A stretch of DNA of 26,374 bases from the IMG/VR virus record IMGVR_UViG_3300028553_000141, positions 1 through 26,374 of that record; one strand, written 5' to 3'. Of this stretch, positions 7,308-15,596 are shown in pieces (within the stretch, counting starts at the first letter, position 1; each line of letters opens with the position of its first letter). Source of the stretch: a virus. The position numbers and the translations under genes were made by a program. The notes beneath the pieces were generated by a model. The model saw only the letters and a list, made by a program, of their open reading frames with translations. It was not told where the DNA came from and ran no database searches.

Positions 7308-8125
7308 TGAATAGTTTTAATTTTCTCTGCTGGATTCCAAGTCAAAAAAATTATTTTAGATTGAAGGAATTAAATTTTTACCAGTATGAACTCATATTAA
7401 AATATATTCTCAATAATGATGATGAAGGGCTAGAGAAATGCTTCGATGAAGTGTTAATCAAAAATTTACCTGATAAAATTGAAATCAATAAATTTGATAA
7501 ATGGTTTGTTTTGTGTTTTTTAAGAGCGGTATGCATTTCACCGGTAAGTGTATATAAAGTAAAAACTAAGGAAAATAATACTGCTGCAGCTGATATCTCT
7601 ATATTGGAGATGCTAGAAAAAATTTCAGATAAAACATTAAAGGATAGAATTTTTATTAACATACAAGATGCTGAGCTTGTATTTACAGTGCCACGCAGTC
7701 TTGCTACACAGGACATATTGAAGGAGAGTTTGATTGCAGCTGTGATCAACAAAGAGGAAGTAATTTTAAGAGAAAAAGAGAAGGATATTATTCTGGGCAA
7801 AATGTCTGCTACATTAAAGCAGCTGGCCAAATCCAATATATCTAATGAATTGGATGATTATAGTTTTAAGTTATTATCCAGATTGGAGGAATTCGGTGTC
7901 AAGAGCCCGTCATTCAGGATTACCGATAACACTTTGTTCGAACATGTGAAACGATTGTATTCACTCTGGTCAAATGTGTTTCATGAGAAAAAATACATTT
8001 TGATCAATAAAGTTGGTTTCAATGTTAAAGATATTATGGATATGACGCCTCTTGAGTGTGATGTGTATATCAATCATTATAAACAAGAACAAAGAGCTAT
8101 TTCTAAGAAATTAAAAACCTCATAA
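7307..8125 (+). CDS. Putative baseplate hub assembly chaperone (gp26/gp51-like)
   Basis: A 272 aa protein, mostly helical, rich in Lys, Glu, Ile and Leu. It begins MNSFNFLCWIPSQKNYFRLKEL, with a conserved-looking segment NFYQYELILKYILNND at about 24-39 and a helical C-terminus MTPLECDVYINHYKQEQ. T4 gp26 and gp51, the hub assembly factors, have the same opening theme: a short strand describing the target protein, then a helical bundle. Position also fits, between gp54 and the presumed tape-measure slot. The ATG at 7307 overlaps the previous stop by one base (TGATG). No membrane segment or enzymatic motif is seen. The assignment is moderate, resting on context and architecture. Confidence 0.5.
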   Translation: MNSFNFLCWIPSQKNYFRLKELNFYQYELILKYILNNDDEGLEKCFDEVLIKNLPDKIEINKFDKWFVLCFLRAVCISPVSVYKVKTKENNTAAADISILEMLEKISDKTLKDRIFINIQDAELVFTVPRSLATQDILKESLIAAVINKEEVILREKEKDIILGKMSATLKQLAKSNISNELDDYSFKLLSRLEEFGVKSPSFRITDNTLFEHVKRLYSLWSNVFHEKKYILINKVGFNVKDIMDMTPLECDVYINHYKQEQRAISKKLKTS

Positions 8126-8136
8126 CAAAAATACAG

Positions 8137-8144
8137 TATAAATA
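8137..8144 (+). promoter_or_regulatory. T4-type late promoter for the hub operon
   Basis: A perfect TATAAATA is followed by 6 bases and the ATG at 8151. It heads a run of five overlapping genes ending at 13732. Confidence 0.75.
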
Positions 8145-8150
8145 TAACAT

Positions 8151-9593
8151 ATGGATCTAGAAACCCAACAAGAGCAGTTTGATGAGACTATTAAGCTTAA
8201 TAGCATATTGAGCTCCATAGAAAAACAAAATACTCTTTTGGATGAAATTTCAAAAAATAATCAAGCTGCCAAGCCCACTAATAGCATTGTATTGGACAAA
8301 CCGGTACTTGGTACAGATAATAAAAATAAGGATTCAGATAAAAATTCAAATGCTACCAAGCAAGATGAAAGCAATATTACCAGCATAAGCATAAAGGAAG
8401 ATCCAATTAAGAGTGATGTTAATGATGATGCTGAGCAAGCCGAAGAAGATAATGTTATAAACAAAGAGACAGACATATTGCAGGATAGGCCTGAGACCAA
8501 TACTAAGACTCAAACAAAAGAAGACAAGCCAACTGATAACATGCCTGATTGGTTTAACATTGTAAAAAACCAAATAAGCGAATTAGTAGACAGTAAAGAC
8601 AGTAAGGATATTGTTGAGTTTAGTGGACCTAGTAGTGTTGACAAAGGCGAAGCTACTGTAGAGGAGAAAATTAATACAGTAACAGAGCCTGAGGTTTCAA
8701 GCAAAGCAAATGTCTCAGAGGCTGTTTCTGTGGATGAGATTAATGAAAATACTGATGAAAAGAGTCTAGAGAATGTTGAACCGGTTGTTAGTATTAATAG
8801 CGTAACAGAGAAAATTTCTGAAAAATCTCAAGATAATTTTTATAAAATTTCTGATTTGAAAGAAGATTCTGAATCTTTAGTAGAACCAGTACAGGAGACT
8901 GAACAGCAAGAAATAGGTCCAGAGAAAGAACCCCCAGTAATTAATGTGGTTAGTAAAAACAAGAGCAGCTCTATAGATTCTTCAGATGTAAAAGTTAATC
9001 CCGAGACTGAACCAGCTGAGATCAATGAAAGTGCACAAGAAATTGCTCAAATTAATTCTGAAGAAATATCTGAACCAACTACAGTAGCATTACCTGAGCA
9101 AGAATCACCAGAAAGCATAGATAATGGTCAAGAATTTAGTGAAAATACAGATAACTCAAAAGTAGAGAACAACCAACCTTCACCTGCTGAATCTATACCT
9201 GGGGTAGCTCAATCAGAATATAGATTTATGCCTGAAGAAGCTACAGAATCTCCTGAATCTGTAAATTCCCTAGAGACCTTAGTATCTGAAATATCTAAAC
9301 AAATAGTAAACCTTTCACAGAACAACGATAAGAATTTTTTAAATATAGCTAATATTATGATAGGTATTAGCAACACTCTCAGAGCAATGAACAACAATTT
9401 AAGTAATCTTGGCGGTAATAACACATTTGTTAATCAAGGAGAGGGTGGTGCCGGAAATAAAAATGGCTCCTATAATGACACTTACAATCAATTAAATCTG
9501 GCCAGATACAGACAGCAAATGAGAAACCCTGGTACAGCTAACGATGTTGCAACAAGAGTGCTTAGACACAGTACACCAGGAGTCACATTATGA
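8151..9593 (+). CDS. Long acidic, probably disordered tail protein in the tape-measure position
   Basis: A 480 aa protein of unknown family. Residues 1-42 look like a coiled coil (IKLNSILSSIEKQNTLLDEI). About 60-390 are dominated by Glu, Asp, Ser, Asn, Pro and Val with no Cys and almost no aromatics, so they are probably disordered. About 395-480 look more ordered: a helical segment ISKQIVNLSQNN, a hydrophobic NIANIMIGISNTL stretch, then a Gly/Asn-rich linker and a basic end with NLARYRQQMRNPG. T4 places the tape measure gp29 (590 aa) just before gp48, and this gene holds that place before a gp48-like gene. If it is the tape measure, it is compositionally unusual. It could instead be a scaffold-like or tail-assembly protein. 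It starts a leaderless-type operon, and its stop overlaps the next ATG (ATGA). Confidence 0.6.
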   Translation: MDLETQQEQFDETIKLNSILSSIEKQNTLLDEISKNNQAAKPTNSIVLDKPVLGTDNKNKDSDKNSNATKQDESNITSISIKEDPIKSDVNDDAEQAEEDNVINKETDILQDRPETNTKTQTKEDKPTDNMPDWFNIVKNQISELVDSKDSKDIVEFSGPSSVDKGEATVEEKINTVTEPEVSSKANVSEAVSVDEINENTDEKSLENVEPVVSINSVTEKISEKSQDNFYKISDLKEDSESLVEPVQETEQQEIGPEKEPPVINVVSKNKSSSIDSSDVKVNPETEPAEINESAQEIAQINSEEISEPTTVALPEQESPESIDNGQEFSENTDNSKVENNQPSPAESIPGVAQSEYRFMPEEATESPESVNSLETLVSEISKQIVNLSQNNDKNFLNIANIMIGISNTLRAMNNNLSNLGGNNTFVNQGEGGAGNKNGSYNDTYNQLNLARYRQQMRNPGTANDVATRVLRHSTPGVTL

Positions 9594-10954
9594 TTTTGTA
9601 CGATTTCGAAACAACACCTGCACCACAATCACAACCTAATAAATTTTATAGCGGTGCACCTAGGCTTGTGCCTCCAGGTGCTGGAGGTGGTAATTTTAAC
9701 AATATTACTGGTGGTTTGTTTTCTGGTAGCAATAATTTCATTGCACAGCAAACAGGTGTAGGATCAACTGTGGATGTAATTTATGATTTTCAATGGACCA
9801 CAACACCCAAGAGCGGCAGGTATGAAGTTCCAGAGATACAATTGAGAGAAAAGAGATTGAAAACAAATGCACTTATTGCCCAGGCTCTTTACTATACTGG
9901 CACGGTTGCAGGTGCATTGCAATCAGGCATTAATGCTTTTGGCAATTTGACTCAAGGACAGGCACAAGCATTGGGGTTTGCCACTGGTGCATCAGCTGGT
10001 GGTGCATTTGGTGCAGCTTTAGGACCATTAGGAAGATTACTCACTGGCGCTACAGGCGGCTTTGCTGCAGGAGGTATTTTAGGCAATCTCAGTCAAAATG
10101 GAAGCATAGGCGCAGCAACAGATATTTTCCAAGGAGCTTTGAATGGAATATCTAATCTGGCAGGAGGTCTATTGAGTCAACTACCTGCAAATATTAACAT
10201 TGAAGGGTTAGGAAGTGATGTGTTGCAAGCCTACGAAGGGTTGTATATAACTGAGGATACTAGATTTTTCTATAGAATGCCATATTTTAATAAAAACCAA
10301 AACCAGGTAGGCAATAGTTTTGGTGAGAATGATAAAATTTTAAATTCTTCATCTTTTGACTATGAATATGGACCATATGGATTTTTTAGTAATATAAGAG
10401 ATATGGCGTACCAAGGTGCCGTTTCAACATCTAGAAACGTAAATATTTTCGAGCCAGGAATTTATATAGAAAAACCAAAATTTTATGAATTTCCCTCTGG
10501 TGGTACACCAATAAACTTCACGTTCCCTCTGATTAATTCCGGGCATTCAACATTTGAAGATGTACTAAACAATTGGCAACTTCTGTTCATGCTCACCTAT
10601 CAAAACAGACCAAATAGAAAGACTAGGGATTTAATAGATCCACCAGTCATTTATGAGGTTACAATACCAGGCGTAAAATATTTTCCTTTTGCATACATAA
10701 GTAAAATGACAATAGATTACATAGGTAACAGGAGAAAGATGTTTCTAACTGTGCCTGTGCAAGGTGGAGGTGTGCCCATTGACACCATAGTTCCTGATGC
10801 TTATGAGGTGTCTATAACTTTAACACCTCTAGTAGCTGAATCTCAAAACTTTTTATATGCCATGCTTACTGATAAACAGCAGTTAATAAATGTTTCCAGT
10901 ACCAGAAGACCATCTGACGACATTAGAAACTTTGTAGGTAACCCATCCATATGA
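9590..10954 (+). CDS. 48: Baseplate tail-tube cap-like protein (gp48-like)
   Basis: A 454 aa protein; T4 gp48 is 364. It has an N-terminal Gly/Pro/Asn-rich region, a segment YDFQWTTTPKSGRYEVPE, then a Gly/Ala-rich, weakly hydrophobic stretch at about 138-170 (GAFGAALGPLGRLL, then GGFAAGGILG), which looks like a glycine zipper. The C-terminal domain has tube-like features: INFTFPLINSG, WQLLFMLTYQNRPNRK, PPVIYEVTIPGVKYFPFAYISKM, IGNRRKM, and YEVSITLTPLVAES. gp48 caps the baseplate and joins the hub to the tube, consistent with the neighbours gp53 and gp27-like. It overlaps both adjacent genes by 4 bases (ATGA) and has no clear Shine-Dalgarno site, suggesting translational coupling. Confidence 0.7.
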   Translation: MILYDFETTPAPQSQPNKFYSGAPRLVPPGAGGGNFNNITGGLFSGSNNFIAQQTGVGSTVDVIYDFQWTTTPKSGRYEVPEIQLREKRLKTNALIAQALYYTGTVAGALQSGINAFGNLTQGQAQALGFATGASAGGAFGAALGPLGRLLTGATGGFAAGGILGNLSQNGSIGAATDIFQGALNGISNLAGGLLSQLPANINIEGLGSDVLQAYEGLYITEDTRFFYRMPYFNKNQNQVGNSFGENDKILNSSSFDYEYGPYGFFSNIRDMAYQGAVSTSRNVNIFEPGIYIEKPKFYEFPSGGTPINFTFPLINSGHSTFEDVLNNWQLLFMLTYQNRPNRKTRDLIDPPVIYEVTIPGVKYFPFAYISKMTIDYIGNRRKMFLTVPVQGGGVPIDTIVPDAYEVSITLTPLVAESQNFLYAMLTDKQQLINVSSTRRPSDDIRNFVGNPSI

Positions 10955-11343
10955 GTACGTTATTCGACGGCTCTTCAGCGCTGGGGTTATTTCGCAATGA
11001 TATAAACAATCTATTGAATGTGTCTGAAAACTGTTACGAGAATATTTTCAGGATGTATACTACTAATGACAACCAGTATTTTTACAATCTTCTGAATAAT
11101 GTGTGCCTTCCTGTAGATATATCACCATCCTATTTTTATGTGGTAAAAATATCACGTAAAACAGCATGGACTGTAATTAGTTACAATGAATATAAAACAA
11201 TGAATTTGTGGTGGTTAATTTGCATAGTTAACAATATTCAAAACCCTATTGATTACCCAGTCCCCGGCACACAACTTAAAATAATTTATCCTCAATATGT
11301 TAAAACTATTTTAGATGAAATTAATTCTAAGATCAATTTATGA
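10951..11343 (+). CDS. 53: Baseplate wedge protein (gp53-like) with LysM-like end
   Basis: A 130 aa protein, shorter than T4 gp53 (196 aa). The diagnostic pattern is in the C-terminal half: WTVISYNEYKTMNLWWLICIVNNI, then NPIDYPVPGTQLKIIYPQ, the 'W..i..N.i.nP......G..L.i' run of gp53 proteins, with the last part resembling a LysM repeat. gp53 clamps adjacent wedges to the hub and triggers baseplate closure. It overlaps the upstream and downstream genes by 4 bases each, inside the hub operon. Confidence 0.8.
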   Translation: MSTLFDGSSALGLFRNDINNLLNVSENCYENIFRMYTTNDNQYFYNLLNNVCLPVDISPSYFYVVKISRKTAWTVISYNEYKTMNLWWLICIVNNIQNPIDYPVPGTQLKIIYPQYVKTILDEINSKINL

Positions 11344-12881
11344 GCATAAACCTTTACAATAACCTTACAAACAACCAGTCACCACCTATAGCACGATTGC
11401 AGGATACTGATTATAGTTTTGAAGCAATAATTTTTAATTCGGATGGAATAGAGTTTAAGATTAATCCTAATGCCATCTCCGACTTTAAGATAGTAGATGA
11501 ATTGGAGAAATTTTACCATTATGGGTTCATAATATTTAAGAATGATCAAGATGTACTGGAATCTATTGAAACCATAGATTCTGATAACAGTACTAAGATG
11601 TTTAATCCTTATGTGTTTAGGGGTGATGGTAGAGATTTCTTGAGAGTAAAAATCAAACCAACTAAAAACGAAGGTGACTTAATTACAGGTGATTCTTCCA
11701 AGACCGATGAGTTTGAATTGAATTTTATTTTTAGCATCTACGATTATGAAGATTTGCACGGTGAAAATAAATCAGAAAAATTTAAAAAATTATATTTCTG
11801 GGATTATACCTATCAGATATTAAATGAAAGAAATTCAAACTTTACAACAAGTAAATATTCCAAAGGTTTATCAGATTCAGACAGGAGTATACATACCGGT
11901 GATGCAATAAGAAACCTACTTACTGAAATCTTTAAAGATGAAATTCAAGGTAAAATTAATTTTGACACAGATTTTGACAAAGGTAGTTCAAAAATATTTT
12001 ACTCCTCGCCAGCTGGCTACAAAGCAATTGATGATTTAAACTACCTATTGGACAGACATGTGAGTTCAAAAGATTCAGATTTTTCACCATGTTTTTTCAA
12101 AAAAGAACGAAACAGTAGCTTTTCTTTGAGGCCAATAACTACATACTTCAAAGGTGCTTACTATAAGGGCAATGAGAGCGTGGGCAATTTGGGTGGCGGG
12201 TTTTTAATAGAAAATTTTGTCATGGGCAAGCAAGACAGTAGTGACCGAGGTAACAACAATTCACCATTGAGAGCACCTGGCATATCTCTGTTTTCTTCTA
12301 ATTTAGCAGATTATTCTTATGTAGAAAATTTCAGTGTTTCTAATATGGCGGCAGATGATACTCAGAATAGCATAGTATCTTACAATGTGCATAACTACGA
12401 TCATAACACCAAGCTATTTACTGTGGATTCAAATGAGAATAATTTTGAAACCAATAATAAAATTTACAATAAAAATCTTGTCAATTATATGAAAGGCCGC
12501 TCTGGCAAAAGCCCTTCTTCTAACATGAGTGCCAATCTATTTAGAAAGGAAAATAAAAATCTTAAGCATGTTTTTAACAGCAGTAAAACTCCTGAACAGA
12601 GATTAAATTCCGGCAGAAATCAGTTTCTGATGAACTCCATTTTCATGAATACTGCTATTTCATTCAGAACTAATGGCAGTGTGAGACGTCAAACAGGCAG
12701 ATTCATAACCATTCAAAGAAATAATTCTCAAGCCGATAGTAGCTTTGACAATAAAATCATGGGAATTTATATGATAACAAACATAACACATTCATTTATT
12801 AAAGGTAGCTATCAGAATTATATTATTTGTACCAAGGTATACAATATGGATAATAACAAACTAACAAGTAAAGTATTATGA
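11340..12881 (+). CDS. 27: Baseplate central hub protein (gp27-like)
   Basis: A 513 aa protein; T4 gp27 is 391. An N-terminal beta domain (DYSFEAIIFNSDGIEFKINP, IVDELEKFYHYGFIIFKND) is followed by a region with KIFYSSPAGYKAIDDLNYLL at about residues 218-237. That segment and the following CFFKKERN and FSLRP strand are typical of the gp27/VgrG-type hub, whose two barrels connect the spike to the tube. The C-terminus (GRFITIQRN, GIYMITNITHSFIKGSYQN) has the conserved closing strand of phage hubs. Asn/Ser-rich loops account for the greater length. It is coupled to gp53 and to the downstream unknown by ATGA overlaps. Confidence 0.8.
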   Translation: MSINLYNNLTNNQSPPIARLQDTDYSFEAIIFNSDGIEFKINPNAISDFKIVDELEKFYHYGFIIFKNDQDVLESIETIDSDNSTKMFNPYVFRGDGRDFLRVKIKPTKNEGDLITGDSSKTDEFELNFIFSIYDYEDLHGENKSEKFKKLYFWDYTYQILNERNSNFTTSKYSKGLSDSDRSIHTGDAIRNLLTEIFKDEIQGKINFDTDFDKGSSKIFYSSPAGYKAIDDLNYLLDRHVSSKDSDFSPCFFKKERNSSFSLRPITTYFKGAYYKGNESVGNLGGGFLIENFVMGKQDSSDRGNNNSPLRAPGISLFSSNLADYSYVENFSVSNMAADDTQNSIVSYNVHNYDHNTKLFTVDSNENNFETNNKIYNKNLVNYMKGRSGKSPSSNMSANLFRKENKNLKHVFNSSKTPEQRLNSGRNQFLMNSIFMNTAISFRTNGSVRRQTGRFITIQRNNSQADSSFDNKIMGIYMITNITHSFIKGSYQNYIICTKVYNMDNNKLTSKVL

Positions 12882-13732
12882 ACAAACAGAAAACATTAGA
12901 TCCGGAGATATTAAGTTTAAATTTATTTTATAAGAAGGATTTTTACAACAAAGCTAGTAATTTCCTGAATGCTGTTAGTAATTACACAAAACAGCTACAA
13001 ACTGCAGTTGACTATCAAAAAACATTAGTATCTAATGATGTTATAACTTCTCAAGCAGAGTTTTTCAACAAATTAAACAAAGATCTAGATGGTTACGATG
13101 CACAGTTTGCAGCCTATTGGGTTAGAAAGTACAATTCTACTCTCAATCAGATCAAAACCGAATTAGCCATTAAGGGTGGTAACAACAAATATTTTAAGGT
13201 ATTGAGCGATAGTGTTGGTTCCATAGGCAGAATAGAAAACTATTATGATGATAGTACCAGTTTGGTAAGCGATGTTGATAGTAGCAACAAAGTTTCTCCG
13301 CTTAGATATGGTTCTTCGTTATTTAATAAAATTAATCCTAATTCTTTGATGCTGCATGCAGAGATGAGCAAAAAATTAAATATATTATTCAATAAGAACA
13401 TAAACAATATACAGCCAGCTATTGCTGAAAATACTACTGCACATGGTGATAACTTAATACCAGACATTGCACATTTTCAACGCATTCAATCCAATATTAG
13501 CACAATAAATCAAAAAATACAATCCAGTTTTGGTGTTGTGTACAAATTAATAGAGCATTATTGCTTCTATAATCCCCAAAATTCAACAAGCAATTTGCAG
13601 TTTGCACCTAATATAAACATTACTGTTGATGTTGAAGGCAACCCTATAAATCAAGATCTATTATTCAACCAGCTACAACAGGTAAAGAGCAATCTGACTA
13701 CGATGAAAGTGCTGGGAGTTGAGAAACAGTAA
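12878..13732 (+). CDS. Unknown protein after the hub gene
   Basis: A 284 aa protein I do not recognise. It is largely helical, rich in Asn, Gln, Lys and Tyr, with segments such as FLNAVSNYTKQLQTAVDYQK (about 29-48) and FFNKLNKDLDGYDAQFAAYW, and a helical patch MSKKLNILFNKNINNIQP in the middle. There is no Cys-rich, signal or membrane pattern; one Cys lies in HYCFYNP. It is the last gene of the ATGA-coupled hub operon, so a baseplate or hub-accessory role is likely by association only. Its 3' end overlaps the convergent minus-strand gene by 35 bases (13698-13732). Confidence 0.7.
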   Translation: MNKQKTLDPEILSLNLFYKKDFYNKASNFLNAVSNYTKQLQTAVDYQKTLVSNDVITSQAEFFNKLNKDLDGYDAQFAAYWVRKYNSTLNQIKTELAIKGGNNKYFKVLSDSVGSIGRIENYYDDSTSLVSDVDSSNKVSPLRYGSSLFNKINPNSLMLHAEMSKKLNILFNKNINNIQPAIAENTTAHGDNLIPDIAHFQRIQSNISTINQKIQSSFGVVYKLIEHYCFYNPQNSTSNLQFAPNINITVDVEGNPINQDLLFNQLQQVKSNLTTMKVLGVEKQ

Positions 13733-14174
13733 CTGCTTCTGCCTCTATGACCTTGGCATCTTCTAAAATTTTCTTAAACACCTCATCTCTGCTCAGCAAT
13801 ACCTTGGTTTTACTTTCTTCCGCTTTTAAGACTTTTCTAGATTCTATTTCCATTATCTTTATTTCTTTTAAATTGTCCTTCTTCAAGTGAGTAATATGTA
13901 TATCCTTAATAACGTTCAGCGCGCTTGCAACAGCCTTCAGAGCTTCAGATAAAGATGCTACTTCTCTACTTTCCGGATTATTCATCACATAATCTTTGAC
14001 ATTGTCAATAATGTCCAATCCTTGGGTCACAAGTTTACCTGTGCTGTTTAATACAAAATTCTCCAGCTTATCTCTATCCAAGTGCTGATCCACATTTTCA
14101 CTGGTGTTCTTGACAACAGCATTTGTTTGTTTGATCTGTTCTATTAGATCGTTTACATTTAGTTCTTTTTCCAT
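13698..14174 (-). CDS. Helical coiled-coil protein; candidate small terminase subunit (gp16-like)
   Basis: A 158 aa protein, almost all helical. I chose the ATG at 14174 because an AGGA lies about 8-11 bases upstream and a late-like TATAAATT is 19 bases away; the longer start at 14225 would cover the opposite gene's start and that motif. Central residues (LVTQGLDIIDNVKDYVMNNP, then EALKAVASALNVIKDIHIT) resemble the paired helices of T4-type gp16 (164 aa), followed by a charged linker and a helical tail. The small terminase is otherwise missing next to the large terminase, but it lies 12 kb away here, unlike T4, so the assignment is tentative. A coiled-coil structural or assembly protein is the alternative. 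It overlaps the upstream convergent gene by 35 bases. Confidence 0.55.
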   Translation of the reverse strand: MEKELNVNDLIEQIKQTNAVVKNTSENVDQHLDRDKLENFVLNSTGKLVTQGLDIIDNVKDYVMNNPESREVASLSEALKAVASALNVIKDIHITHLKKDNLKEIKIMEIESRKVLKAEESKTKVLLSRDEVFKKILEDAKVIEAEAVTVSQLPALSS

Positions 14175-14193
14175 CTTGATATCCTGTGTATAT

Positions 14194-14201
14194 AATTTAT
14201 A
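14194..14201 (-). promoter_or_regulatory. Late-promoter-like motif with a leader and Shine-Dalgarno
   Basis: The minus strand reads TATAAATT (7 of 8), then 19 bases including AGGA, then ATG at 14174. This is the conventional arrangement with a ribosome binding site, unlike the start-adjacent motifs elsewhere. Confidence 0.45.
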
Positions 14202-14209
14202 TTGATAAT

Positions 14210-14653
14210 ATGAATTTACCAGCATACGAGCCTTCTATGCGGTTTGAAAAGACCCACACAGATGCCAAATTACCAGAAAAAAACTATGAGACTGATGCTG
14301 GGTGGGATTTATTCTCAGTAGACAACTGTGTCATACCACCCAAAGGCAGATACACTGTGCCTGTTGGTTTGAAGTTAGCGTACTTGGAACCAGGTTACTG
14401 GATTAAGGTTGCATCCAGATCTGGTTTGAGTTTCAAGCATGGTATCTTGGCGCACCCAGGTGTTGTTGATCAGAATTATAGAGGCGATCTGGGTGTTCTA
14501 TTGTATAATCATAGTGATGTGCCTTATACAGTTGTCAAGGGTGACAGGGTAGCGCAGCTGGTATTGCATTTCAATATTCAAATGAAAGTGGATTGGGGCA
14601 CTGTGCAACAAACAGATCGTGGTGAAAAAGGGATTGGTAGCAGTGGAAAATAA
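14210..14653 (+). CDS. dut: dUTPase (dUTP diphosphatase, trimeric type)
   Basis: Hydrolyses dUTP to dUMP and pyrophosphate, limiting uracil in DNA and supplying dUMP for thymidylate. The product is 147 aa with all five trimeric dUTPase motifs: DAGWDLFS (29-36), RSGLS (70-74), GVVDQNYRGDL (84-94; D87 is the expected catalytic Asp), GDRVAQLV (111-118), and RGEKGIGSSG (137-146). In motif 5 the usual aromatic before GS is replaced by Ile (GIGSSG). I chose the ATG at 14210; an in-frame ATG at 14186 would add 8 residues overlapping the minus gene's leader. No late motif precedes it, consistent with early or middle expression. Its 3' end overlaps the clamp-loader gene. Confidence 0.93.
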   Translation: MNLPAYEPSMRFEKTHTDAKLPEKNYETDAGWDLFSVDNCVIPPKGRYTVPVGLKLAYLEPGYWIKVASRSGLSFKHGILAHPGVVDQNYRGDLGVLLYNHSDVPYTVVKGDRVAQLVLHFNIQMKVDWGTVQQTDRGEKGIGSSGK

Positions 14654-15596
14654 AATTGGTGTAGATAATTTTTGGGTGGAGAAGTATAGACCTTCCACCT
14701 TGGATGACATGGTACTGGTGGAAAATAACAGAACTATATTATCTTCCTTTGTTAAGAATAAGGAAATACCCAACCTATTGTTTTCAGGCCATGCAGGCAT
14801 AGGCAAAACATCCACTGCAAAAGTGTTAATCAATGAACTAGATGCTGAAAGCATTTATAAGAATTGCTCCGAGGTAGGCATAGAAGAGGTTCGCACTGTC
14901 ATCACCAATTTTAGTAGAACCAAAAGTTTCAATGGCAATAGAAAGATTGTATTTTTGGATGAGGTGGATGGCATGGCGTCTATTGAAGCACAGAGGTCGT
15001 TGCGCAATGTGATGGAGGAATATGCTTCTCATTGTAGATTCATTCTGACTTGTAACTATATTCACAGAGTAATTGAGCCTCTGCAGAGCAGATGTCAGTC
15101 CATGGATCTTACACCACCTTTGCCTGAAGTACTCAAGAGATGTTATAGTATCTTAAAAAGAGAGCAGGTCAATCTGGATGACAGCAATAAAACCAAGCTA
15201 GTTACATTGGTGCGCAAGTTTTACCCAGACATTAGAAAATGCATTAACGAGATGCAGAAATTTAGTGTTGAGGGCAATCTCAACATACCAGATACAACCA
15301 GCACAGATGAATTTGTAGATAAAGTAATGAGATGTATTCTTGATAAAAAGATTTTAAATGGAAGAAAACTCATCATTGAGAATGAGGCATCATTCCGGGG
15401 TGACTATGCCATGTTGATGAAGGGTGTTTTTGATGCAGTTTGCTCAGGCAATTACCCTATAAATGAAAATCAGAGAAAATTTTGGCTAATTTGCATTGGT
15501 GAATACATGTATCGGAGCGCCCTAGTACTTGACCAGGAAATAAACTTTTATTGTATGATGTTAGCTCTGAGTGATATCAACCCTATTACTTCTTAG
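14643..15596 (+). CDS. 44: Clamp-loader AAA+ ATPase large subunit (T4 gp44-like)
   Basis: Loads the sliding clamp onto primed DNA during phage replication. Domains: EKYRPSTLDDMVL near the N-terminus, Walker A GHAGIGKT, Walker B IVFLDEVD, a CNY sensor-1 segment, and the SRC motif (LQSRCQS) with the arginine finger, then a helical collar domain. I chose the GTG at 14643 because it puts the first YRP 15-17 residues in, as in T4 gp44 (319 aa), giving 317 aa; GTGs at 14619 and 14622 are alternatives and would give up to 35 bases of overlap with dUTPase. There is no ATG near. Neighbouring gp62 and gp45 are not in the window. The 3' end overlaps the convergent gene by 11 bases, so no room exists for a terminator. 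Confidence 0.92.
   Translation: MENKIGVDNFWVEKYRPSTLDDMVLVENNRTILSSFVKNKEIPNLLFSGHAGIGKTSTAKVLINELDAESIYKNCSEVGIEEVRTVITNFSRTKSFNGNRKIVFLDEVDGMASIEAQRSLRNVMEEYASHCRFILTCNYIHRVIEPLQSRCQSMDLTPPLPEVLKRCYSILKREQVNLDDSNKTKLVTLVRKFYPDIRKCINEMQKFSVEGNLNIPDTTSTDEFVDKVMRCILDKKILNGRKLIIENEASFRGDYAMLMKGVFDAVCSGNYPINENQRKFWLICIGEYMYRSALVLDQEINFYCMMLALSDINPITS

Noticed and set aside
14186-14209. Earlier ATG for the dUTPase
   Set aside because: It would add 8 residues outside the conserved motif 1 region and cover the divergent gene's promoter.
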